From IMG/VR virus record IMGVR_UViG_3300027336_000001, positions 62,001 to 126,000 of that record: a stretch of 64,000 bases of DNA, one strand, 5' to 3'. The position numbers were made by a program, and so were the translations under genes. Below, one piece after another: positions 33,595 through 42,200 of this stretch. Under the pieces are notes generated by a model that was not told where the DNA came from, searched no databases, and was given only the letters and a program-made list of their open reading frames with translations. Numbering within the stretch: position 1 is the first letter of the stretch; each line of letters begins with the position of its first letter. This DNA is from a virus.

Positions 33595-35193
33595 ATGAAT
33601 TATTTAAAAGATCCAAAGCTACTTGCTACTATTGAAAAATTAAGAGAAGTTCGTGTTAAACAAGAAATCAAAATGCCTGCAAACTCATTCTTGAGAACTC
33701 ATTTGGCAAATGGCAAACCTTTAACATTAAGAAACTATCAATTACAAGGCATTCTGCATTTACTTGCAATGCCACGATTTGTACTTGGCGATGACACGGG
33801 GTTAGGTAAAACGATTCAAACCATAGCATCTCTATGCTATGTATGGGAAAAAAGACCTGATATGCCTGCTGTCATTATGACTACTAAATCTGCTCTAAAC
33901 CAATGGGCAAGTGAATTTGAGAAATTTACCAATGGTAGTATCTCTTGTTTTGTTGTCAGTGGAGATAAAAAGAAAAGACAAAAGGTTTATGATGCTTACT
34001 TTGCCTGTACTACTACTAAAGTTCTTATTTTAGGTTATAGAACAGGTGTGATTGATTTTGATATTATTCAACCTATCACAGGTAATGTTATGGTCTTTGA
34101 CGAGGCAACTGCTTTTAAAAACGATACTTCTCAAATCCATCAAGTTTGTTCTCATTTATCTGGTAGTGCAGAAAAGGTATGGTCTTTATCAGCTACTATT
34201 ATTAAAAATAGACTTATGGAAGCATGGGCAATCTATAAAGTAACTGTCCCCGGACTTATGCCTAGCAAGAATGTATTCATGTCTAATTACTGTGTATGTG
34301 TAGATAAGCAAATAGGTAGAAAGAGAATTAAGTTTGTAGTAGGTCATAGGAAATCTGATATTGAAGCATTTAAAGAAAAGATTGATCCTTTCTTTGTAGG
34401 TAGACCAAAACATGAAGTAGCGAGTGAATTGCCACCATTGACTACTAAGAGAATTGAATGTGAATTATCTGATCAACAAAGATCAAAATATAAAGAAGCA
34501 TTAAGTGGTCTATTAGAAAAATATGATGCTGAATCAGGTGAGATCAAACAAAAGGAAGTAACAAAACTCACAGCAGTTATGTATTGTCAACAGATTGTAA
34601 ACCATTTAGAACTTGTAGATGCGACAGGTGATAGTGGCAAAATGGATGCTTTATTTGAGTTACTAGAAGATGAACTAGATGGAGAAAAGGTAATTATCTT
34701 TTCAAGGTTTAGGAAGATGATAGATGTTTTGGAAAGAGAACTAACAGCAAAGAAAATTAAGAGTGTAAGAATTACAGGTGGTGAAAAGGATGATGAGAGA
34801 AAGAAATCACAAGAGGCATTTCAAGATGAAAATTCTGATGTAAAGGTCGTCTTGATTACAATGGCGGCGGCAGAAGGTATTAATTTACAGTTAGCTAAAG
34901 CAGTTATCTTTTATGACTCCCCATGGAGTGCAGGTGATTATCTTCAAATCATTGGTAGAATGATTCGTATCGGTAGTATTCATGATCGTGTATTTTGTTA
35001 TCATTTAGTTTGTCCAAAGACTATTGATGATCGTGTAATGAAAGCCTTAGCAAGTAAAATGGATTTAATTGAAAATGTTTTAGGTAAAAGACTGAAAAAC
35101 GATGAAGAATCAGATAAGATAGAAGGAGTATCTGATACAGAACTCAAAGATATTTTCAATGGCTTACTAGAGGATGCAAAAGACAATGGCTAA
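33595..35193 (+). CDS. SNF2-type superfamily 2 helicase/translocase
   Basis: This is a 532-residue protein. Motif I DDTGLGKTIQT is near residue 66, the DEAH-position motif is DEATAFKN near 169, and SATIIKN follows. The C-terminal lobe has IIFSRFRKMIDVLE and the motif V/VI pair GINLQLAKAVIFYD and QIIGRMIRIG. All main catalytic residues are present. SNF2 proteins move along double-stranded DNA to displace proteins or remodel forks. I prefer the ATG at 33595 to the in-frame TTG at 33574. The last eight bases overlap the next gene. VPGLM uses CCC GGA. Its place before the DnaB gene suggests a role at the phage replication fork. Confidence 0.9.
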   Translation: MNYLKDPKLLATIEKLREVRVKQEIKMPANSFLRTHLANGKPLTLRNYQLQGILHLLAMPRFVLGDDTGLGKTIQTIASLCYVWEKRPDMPAVIMTTKSALNQWASEFEKFTNGSISCFVVSGDKKKRQKVYDAYFACTTTKVLILGYRTGVIDFDIIQPITGNVMVFDEATAFKNDTSQIHQVCSHLSGSAEKVWSLSATIIKNRLMEAWAIYKVTVPGLMPSKNVFMSNYCVCVDKQIGRKRIKFVVGHRKSDIEAFKEKIDPFFVGRPKHEVASELPPLTTKRIECELSDQQRSKYKEALSGLLEKYDAESGEIKQKEVTKLTAVMYCQQIVNHLELVDATGDSGKMDALFELLEDELDGEKVIIFSRFRKMIDVLERELTAKKIKSVRITGGEKDDERKKSQEAFQDENSDVKVVLITMAAAEGINLQLAKAVIFYDSPWSAGDYLQIIGRMIRIGSIHDRVFCYHLVCPKTIDDRVMKALASKMDLIENVLGKRLKNDEESDKIEGVSDTELKDIFNGLLEDAKDNG

Positions 35194-35854
35194 AGTTTGT
35201 GAAAAATGTGGTGGCATAGGTTTAGTACCTAGTGGTCAATATTATAGAAATGAACCTATCATGGCTCAATGTTCATGTGTATTAAAAGAACATTTGAAAA
35301 ATCAATGTGAAAGAGCTTGGACAGGTTTAAGTCAATTTCCAGCGAAAAAAGCTACACCTTTAAAAGGTAAACTAAAAGAAAACATTATTGTTCATGCAGA
35401 GAAAACAGAATTATGTTCTCATCTGAAAGGAGCAATCTTTTTAGAAAAGAATCCTAGCTTTTTTATTAAAGTTGTATCTGATGCAAATTTAATGAGTGCA
35501 TGGCTTTCTAATATCTCATTAGCACAAAGTGATATTATTGATCCTGATTTCACTAGAGAAATTACAGTTCGTGGTTTAGAAGATATGGCTGAAGCACCAA
35601 GTCTTTTAATAGTGAGATTAGGTGTTAAGATGGCAAGAAATTCAGCTATGCCTGAAGTCTTAATAGAAACAATAGAATTAAGACAACATCTTAATAAACC
35701 TACTTGGATTGTAGTTGATCCAAACAGACCATTATGTGAAGGACATATTGCATGGTCAAGAGGTGTAGAAGATGTATTATTAGGATGGAATAATATAAGA
35801 CTTGTAGAGCAACAAGAAGTTGAAAACAAAAAAGTACCAACACTTAAAATTTAA
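35186..35854 (+). CDS. zinc-ribbon protein resembling a helicase loader that has lost its P-loop
   Basis: This 222-residue protein has an N-terminal Cys cluster (CEKCGGIG, then QCSC) that should bind zinc. The later half, with LLIVRLGVKMARNS and RQHLNKPTWIVVDPN, recalls the Walker B and sensor region of DnaC/DnaI-type AAA+ loaders. I see no Walker A GxxGxGKT, so ATP binding is probably lost. It sits between the SNF2 and DnaB genes, the usual place of a helicase loader. I take the ATG at 35186 (MAKVCEKC) because the GAGG binding site is too close to the ATG at 35174. It overlaps the upstream gene by eight bases. Confidence 0.6.
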   Translation: MAKVCEKCGGIGLVPSGQYYRNEPIMAQCSCVLKEHLKNQCERAWTGLSQFPAKKATPLKGKLKENIIVHAEKTELCSHLKGAIFLEKNPSFFIKVVSDANLMSAWLSNISLAQSDIIDPDFTREITVRGLEDMAEAPSLLIVRLGVKMARNSAMPEVLIETIELRQHLNKPTWIVVDPNRPLCEGHIAWSRGVEDVLLGWNNIRLVEQQEVENKKVPTLKI

Positions 35855-35867
35855 GAGATAAGAAAAC

Positions 35868-37376
35868 ATGAAGATTTTAAGAAGTATATTGCCTGATCAA
35901 AGATTAGGTGATGATATTAATCAAATGCAGATGAATTACATGGCATTAAGAGAAAGCATTTTTAACTTTGAAACAAAAGAAGATAATGCGATTTGGTCTT
36001 ATGTAAAAGGTTTTATGTCAAATCACGGACATTTACCTGATCATGCTACTATTACACAACACTTTGAAACACAAAATGAATTTGAATGTTCAGATCGTGT
36101 TCGTGCATTAGCATCTATTACACCTATCTATAAAGGTAATTTCCTAAGTGAAATTGAAAACCTTGTAGAAGAGGCTCGTATCATTAAATTGTCAAATACC
36201 ATTACAGATGTTAAGACAATTATTAAAAGTGGTTTAGAAGTCAAAGAAAAAGGCAACCATAAAACTATTCTTAAAGGAGCAAGAGATGCAGGTCGTTTCT
36301 TATCTAATAAGTTAGTAGAAGTGATGACACCTACATTTGGATCAAAGCTAGGTGGTGAAGTATTAACAGATGTAGAAGACCTTGCAGAAGAATATCAAAA
36401 AGCAGAAGAGGCAGGTAGAGAAGTCATTCCTACAACAGGTATTAAGATTATAGATGATGCGATAGGTGGATTTAGAAAAAAAGAGTTATATATTTTAGCT
36501 GGCTTTACAGGTCATGCTAAATCAAAGACAGCATTAAATTGGGCATATTCACAAGCTACTTGGGATAAGACCAATACTTTATATTTCTCATTAGAAATGC
36601 ACTATCCACAAGTAAGAAGATCAATTTATTGTATTCATTCTTGTCATTCTAAATTTAAGAATATTCGTTTAGCATTAGGATTACAGAAACCTAATGTAGA
36701 ATTATATGAAGGGATTGATCCATCTAAAGTTCGTGGTGGCAAGCTAACAGCAGAAGAGAAAGATTTCTTTTTTAATTATGTAGTACCTGATTTAAAGAAA
36801 TGTAGAGAAAATGGTGAATATGGAGCAATTCATATAGAAGGAGATAATCCTGATAGCTTTGATTTCACAGTAGAAGATTTAAGAGCAAAAGCAGAGTTAT
36901 TAAGTCAAAAAGAAAAGATAGATTTGATCGTAGTAGACCATGCTTTGTTACTAGCAAGTAGAACTAAATATGGATCAACCACAGAAAGATTAAATGAAGT
37001 CATTAGAGATTTAAAGAGAATGGCAATGAATTTTAATCGTGGTCAAGGTATTCCTGTGTTATGTTTATTTCAGATTAGTCGTGATGGCTATAATGATGCT
37101 CTTAAAAAGAATGGTGAGTATCAATTAACACACTTGTCTTATGCAAATGAAGCAGAACGATCAGCAGATATAGTGATAGCAAATTGGTTTGGTAATGATG
37201 TGAGAGAACAGAAACAAATTAAGTATCAATGTTTAAAGAGTAGAGATCAAGCAGGCTTTCCTACATTTAATGCAAACATTTTGTTTCCTGCAGGTAAAAT
37301 CACAAACAGTGATAATTTGTCATTATTGCCATTAACAGGTAATGCAAAAGCAGATCCATTAACAGATGTGATATAG
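35868..37376 (+). CDS. dnaB: DnaB-type replicative DNA helicase
   Basis: This 502-residue hexameric helicase of the RecA-fold DnaB family would unwind DNA at the replication fork. The core starts near residue 190 with GIKIIDDAIGGFRKKEL, then the P-loop GFTGHAKS near 211-218, LYFSLEM, IDLIVVDHALLL near 360 (Walker B) and PVLCLFQISR. The arm YANEAERSADIVI is the DnaB signature near the end. The P-loop has Ala where GxxxxGKS normally has the last Gly. The N-terminal 170 residues are helical and atypical for DnaB. It stands between the loader-like gene and the primase zinc-domain gene. Confidence 0.9.
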   Translation: MKILRSILPDQRLGDDINQMQMNYMALRESIFNFETKEDNAIWSYVKGFMSNHGHLPDHATITQHFETQNEFECSDRVRALASITPIYKGNFLSEIENLVEEARIIKLSNTITDVKTIIKSGLEVKEKGNHKTILKGARDAGRFLSNKLVEVMTPTFGSKLGGEVLTDVEDLAEEYQKAEEAGREVIPTTGIKIIDDAIGGFRKKELYILAGFTGHAKSKTALNWAYSQATWDKTNTLYFSLEMHYPQVRRSIYCIHSCHSKFKNIRLALGLQKPNVELYEGIDPSKVRGGKLTAEEKDFFFNYVVPDLKKCRENGEYGAIHIEGDNPDSFDFTVEDLRAKAELLSQKEKIDLIVVDHALLLASRTKYGSTTERLNEVIRDLKRMAMNFNRGQGIPVLCLFQISRDGYNDALKKNGEYQLTHLSYANEAERSADIVIANWFGNDVREQKQIKYQCLKSRDQAGFPTFNANILFPAGKITNSDNLSLLPLTGNAKADPLTDVI

Positions 37377-37380
37377 AAAA

Positions 37381-37905
37381 ATGAGTAAAAGATCAGATCG
37401 TATTAAAAACCAAGTACCTTTAGATCAAGTGTTAGGTGCTTATGGATATAATGTAAGAACGAATGGATCTGATCAACAATTTTCATGTGATTTACATGGT
37501 AGTGGTGTAGATACAAAACCTAGTGCAAGATATTACCATAATACAAAGACATGGTATTGCTTTGCTTGTGGCAAGGTAAGAGATGTAGTATCAACAGTAA
37601 TGGAAAAAGAAGGTGTGGAATTTAATGTAGCTTGCAGGATGATAGAAAAGAAATATGGTTTAAGCGAATGGCAGGAATATGAGAAACCTGATGTGTTTAA
37701 AGATGTGGATATAGAAGATAGTGAAATTGATTGGCAGGCGAAAACAATAAATAAGTTGTCAAGGATTACAAAAGAAAAAGTATTATCTTTAAAGGAATGT
37801 TTAAAGTTATGGGAAGCAGTAGATTTTTTATTGTTTGCCAAAAAGACAGAACCTGAACTATGGATAAAGATATACAGGAAACTTGAAAATGACAGACAAC
37901 AATGA
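37381..37905 (+). CDS. primase zinc-binding domain protein (CHC2 type), without catalytic domain
   Basis: This 174-residue protein contains a DnaG-type zinc finger with Cys36, His39, Cys60 and Cys63 (SCDLHG, then TWYCFACG), followed by the helix RDVVSTVMEKEG typical of the domain. The remainder is a helical tail with no Toprim or RNA polymerase core. A Toprim protein is encoded separately at 49874-50551. It starts four bases after the helicase stop. The likely role is template sequence recognition during primer synthesis, acting together with the helicase and the separate Toprim protein. Confidence 0.85.
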   Translation: MSKRSDRIKNQVPLDQVLGAYGYNVRTNGSDQQFSCDLHGSGVDTKPSARYYHNTKTWYCFACGKVRDVVSTVMEKEGVEFNVACRMIEKKYGLSEWQEYEKPDVFKDVDIEDSEIDWQAKTINKLSRITKEKVLSLKECLKLWEAVDFLLFAKKTEPELWIKIYRKLENDRQQ

Positions 37906-38251
37906 AGAAGATAAAGAACTACTACCGAGTGATGTATTTAATCAAGAAGGATTTGAGTTTTTAATATCACAGTTAGCACAGACATATTACTTTGGACAAA
38001 ATGATTTTGAAGGTGAACAGGAATTATTAAATGTATGGATTAAGATAGGACAGCTTTTAAATATATTTCATGTTTTGCCACATCATAAGTTAATAGTGAA
38101 TAATGAAGAAGGTCAAACCAAAATCTTATCTTATATTTTATGTGCAAGTAAAAAGGTATTAGAGCAGATCACAGATCATGATATATTTGATCAAGACATG
38201 GTAGAGCAGTCAGTAAAGGCAATAGAAGATAAGAAAAAAGGATATAATTAA
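37889..38251 (+). CDS. unknown acidic 120-residue protein in the replication operon
   Basis: This acidic helical protein (MTDNNEEDKELL start) overlaps the end of the primase zinc-domain gene by 17 bases. I choose the ATG at 37889, with AGGAA about eight bases upstream, over the TTG at 37883. No motif is recognised. Its repeated Asp/Glu and helical pattern would suit a partner protein of the replication machinery, but there is no direct evidence. Confidence 0.65.
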   Translation: MTDNNEEDKELLPSDVFNQEGFEFLISQLAQTYYFGQNDFEGEQELLNVWIKIGQLLNIFHVLPHHKLIVNNEEGQTKILSYILCASKKVLEQITDHDIFDQDMVEQSVKAIEDKKKGYN

Positions 38252-38253
38252 AA

Positions 38254-38688
38254 ATGTATAGAGAAAATGGAATGATCTTTTGTGTGATAACAGATGAGAG
38301 ATATGGTAATCCAAAGGTAGCTAGAATAATACCAAAAGAGAATGTAGACAATTGGGGTGAGTATATAGAATTAAAAGATAGTGAATGGGAAAGATTATTG
38401 CCTGTCATATCAGAGGAAGTGATAGACAGAGCATTAAGAGGTGATGCGAAAACATTAATGCAGTCGCAGGGATTAAGAGATCCGAAAGGATGTTTAAAGT
38501 TAATACCGATAAAGAATAGTGTATGTGCAGATAAGAAAGGATGTCCATCATATACAGTAAAATGTGATTTTAGGAATAAGGATTGTCCTGAGTGTTTTAG
38601 TGTAGATGGTGATGTGAGTATGGTAAAGAGGAATTTAATACAAGCATGGCGAATGGGATATATAGTGGTTCGGATGTTAGAATTTTAA
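38254..38688 (+). CDS. unknown protein with C-terminal cysteine cluster
   Basis: This is a 144-residue protein. The second half contains five Cys within about 30 residues (VCADKKGCPSYTVKC, then KDCPECF), probably binding zinc or an iron-sulfur cluster. The first half is a mixed alpha/beta domain. A strong AAAAAAGGAT binding site precedes the ATG. It is the last gene of the tightly packed replication run before a 71-base gap. The family is not recognised. Confidence 0.68.
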   Translation: MYRENGMIFCVITDERYGNPKVARIIPKENVDNWGEYIELKDSEWERLLPVISEEVIDRALRGDAKTLMQSQGLRDPKGCLKLIPIKNSVCADKKGCPSYTVKCDFRNKDCPECFSVDGDVSMVKRNLIQAWRMGYIVVRMLEF

Positions 38689-38759
38689 TAATGATTAAAA
38701 GAAATTTGTATAAAGCAAAAACTCATTTTTTTTAATAGAAAAAGAAAGGTCGTAGTAAA

Positions 38760-39140
38760 ATGCTACAACACCAACATATTGTAATCCGTGCTTATGTAAA
38801 TAAGCCACCTATGGCAACAGATGTGATTGAATCATGGTTAAAGGATTTGATCCAAGCGATTGACATGAAGATTTTAAGTGGACCCCATGCTGTGTATCTT
38901 GACAAGGCAGGCAATAGAGGTTTAACAGCAGTGACTATTATTGAAACATCACATATTGCGATTCATGTGTGGGATGAAGCAGTGCCCGGCTTAATTCAAT
39001 TGGATGTATATTCATGCAAGGAATTTGACAAAGAAACAGTGTTTGCAAAGTTTGCACAATTTGAACCTGTGAGTGTGGAATGGTTTATGATGGATCGTAC
39101 AGACAAGTTATCTATTACGAATGAGATTGAGAAAATTTAA
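38760..39140 (+). CDS. speD: SpeD-like pyruvoyl decarboxylase (S-adenosylmethionine decarboxylase family)
   Basis: This 126-residue protein matches the small bacterial SpeD proenzyme. The self-cleavage segment IETSHIAIHVWDE (Ser64, His69) is followed by LIQLDVYSCKEF (Cys86). These correspond to the pyruvoyl-forming Ser and the catalytic His and Cys of Thermotoga SpeD. In the canonical enzyme the residue before the Ser is Glu. Here it is Thr, with Glu one place earlier. I recall this E-T-S-H form from SpeD-like proteins of marine phages. The product would be decarboxylated S-adenosylmethionine for spermidine, but some SpeD homologues decarboxylate ornithine or arginine instead. The Pro-Gly pair is CCC GGC. 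It has its own gap and AAAGG site, between the replication operon and the giant helicase. Confidence 0.85.
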   Translation: MLQHQHIVIRAYVNKPPMATDVIESWLKDLIQAIDMKILSGPHAVYLDKAGNRGLTAVTIIETSHIAIHVWDEAVPGLIQLDVYSCKEFDKETVFAKFAQFEPVSVEWFMMDRTDKLSITNEIEKI

Positions 39141-39209
39141 TATTAAATCTATATTTACAAGCATAATTATAAAAGAGCATATTTTCACTTAAAACAAAGG
39201 ATAAGCAAA

Positions 39210-42200
39210 ATGCCTGTTGTGAAATTGATAAACAATCCAAATCGCAGTGCCAATCCATTTAAATCTAATTTTCTATTAGCTTTTAAAGTTCCACAATTGT
39301 CTAGTAGAGATACTACTAGAGGCAAGATCGAAGGAAATGGCAATTATGTTTTTAATCACTACCAGCAATTGGTAGAGTTTGAAGATTACTTAATCGATTA
39401 TATTAATGATCGAGTATCACAGGTAGCGAAAGATAAGTCTTTAGTTAAGTGGTCTTTAGATGAAGATATGGAAAAAGCATATCTGTATTATTTGGGATTT
39501 TTCAGAGAAAAAGAACAAGATGAGGAATTGAAAAACCTTTGGATTGACTTGAAAGTAAATATTCAAAAAGTAGATGCTTTCATTGAAACGAATTTACAAA
39601 AGGTATGGGAAGGATATTTAGAGTTCATTGTGAGACAAGGAAATCCAACAAGTAATTCACAAGAAGAAGTCTTTAAGAAAGCTAAAGTTGTTTTAATGGC
39701 AGGTGCTTTTGATGTGGCAAATCGTTTAGGTAAGCAAGCATTTTTCAAAGAAAGTTTGAAGTCATTATCAGGATGGATTGCTTTAATTTGCAAAGCAAAA
39801 GGTTTGCAATATGAGATCACACAAAAAGTAACAAGCACAGGTGTAAAATACGATGTGTTTAAAGAAGTATCAGGAGCAATACCTGCTGTTGTGATTGCAG
39901 AAAATGCAAATACGATTAAGAAGAAATATGTTGAGTATGAAAAAGCTCAATTAAAGACTAAGTTATCAGGAATCGGAGCATTTACAGAAGTTAAATTAGA
40001 AGATGGTGATCGTCTTGATTTATATTTAAATGATCCAAAAAATATGCCTACGATTGCAGGTGTTATTAAAAAAAGAAAACTAGACTTTTTACAGACAATG
40101 AATTTGCCTGTTGATTTAGACATTGATACGATGTCGGAAGTCAAAGAAGAAGATTACTTAGTAAAAATGGATCAATTAGCTAAAAAGAAGTTAAGTGCCA
40201 AATTATTAAGTACATCAGTCGTAGGTACAACAGAAGATGTAATTAAAAAGATTTTATCTCAAACAGATATGGATTTGACCTTTGCTAATCTTATGGAATA
40301 TATGATAGCAAAAAACAATATTGTACCAATTGGTCTATCTTTAAAACCATTGATCACAAAATTTAAGCAATTTAAGATTGATAGTAATCTTAAGCTATCT
40401 CAAATTTGCCAAAACTATTTTCTGAGTCAAGGTTGGGATATTGATCAAGATCCATATAAAGAGATGTTTGAAAAATTAGTGTCTTTAGTGGATGTGCCTT
40501 CATTTAAATATGTTTTAGATGAATATAATATGGAAAAAGAAATTATTGATTCAGATATGCAAATCAATAAGCGAGCAGTAAAGCAATTATATGGACAGCT
40601 TAAAGAACTTGAAAAACCAAATTCTATTGTCAAAGGTAAAACTTTAAAGGTAGCTATCAAAGAAGAACAAAAGAACTTTTTAGATAAAGCACATACCATT
40701 TATAGTGAAAAGCTAGGTGTGATTGAATCCGAAAATGGTTTATCTGCATATGAAGTTTATCAACAAAAGAAATTTGATGTCCAAATTAAGTCAAAGGTTT
40801 TAAGAGATGCTTTTCCTGAAATCAGAACGATTACAGTAACAAACCAAAATGGTGAAGAAGTACAACAAAAGCAATTAATCTTTAAGCATATCAAGAGAAG
40901 AGTGATTTATGAAAAAGATGAATTAGGAAATGTAATTTTTAAAAATGGTGAGCCTGTACCTAAATATGAAACCAAAAAAGATGGTACACTTAAATTTGAT
41001 GAGATTGGAAATCCTATTCCATTAACAGAAGATTTGGATATGAATATTCCACCTATTGTGATAGATCATTTACCTGATTCAGTAGTAGATGCACTTCCGG
41101 GCGAAGAAAGAGAAGTAGAATTATCTGATGATACAACACCAAAGGCATCAAATCCTTTAAGATTTGCACATTGGGTCAAAGTAAAGACTACTACTATTAA
41201 AGGTGTTACTAAAGATATTATCACAAGGGGACCAATGAAAGGTTTCTCTGTGGAAGATTTAGCAAATGCAACAGGAAGATTAACAAGCGAAAATAAATGT
41301 TATTCTGTTGGAGCAAATGGTAAAATTATTAATATCTATGAAGGTATTAAAGTAGAGAGTGGTGATATTAAGATCAATTATAATGTTTTGGAAGAACCAT
41401 ATATCACATGGTTTAAAGGCAGGTTTGTAATTGCATTACCAAAAGGTGATGCTTTTAAAGGTGAAAGAGGTGCTTTAAAGAATTTAAAGAAGACAAGAGC
41501 ATCAGTTGAAGAAATTGAAAATATTAGTGGTACAAGAGTAACTTATTATTTTGATGGTGATGATTATGAGTCAATCAAAGATTCTTTAGGATCTTGTTTG
41601 ATGACTAGAAAAGCACATGAAGAATTAGAAAAGTATTATGGTATTGTCTTACAGAAAGACAAAGCATTAAATGCACAGAATTTAGAAAAATATAAACCTG
41701 TATCAATAGGTGGATTTAAAGATAACATTGTATTTAACAATAAGCAAGTTGAGGCATTAGCTTGGTTAGATGCAAATGATTTAAAAGGTGTGATGGCATT
41801 AGACACAGGTGTAGGTAAAACCTTAGTAGGTGTGACTGCAATGCAATTGGGATCAAAAAAAGAAAAGGATGCAAAGTTTTTAATTGTGGGTCCTGATGCT
41901 TTAAGAGGAAACTTTTTAAGTGAAGTGAGAAAGTTTTTAACAGAAGATGTAGCAGATGGATTAGCTGGGAATGTAGAAAAAAAGATTGATAGTCGTGCAA
42001 AAGAAATTGGATATACCGAATTTGTTAAGATGTACGAAAGCAAGTTTGATTTTGAAAATGAATATTACTGCATGATTTTTGATGAAGTGAATGAAGCCTT
42101 AACAGGAAAGAAAGCACAAGCGATTAGTGGAGTAAAACATAAAAGAAAGATTTTACTAACTGCATCTGCATTAGAAACATCACCTATGGATTTATTTAGA

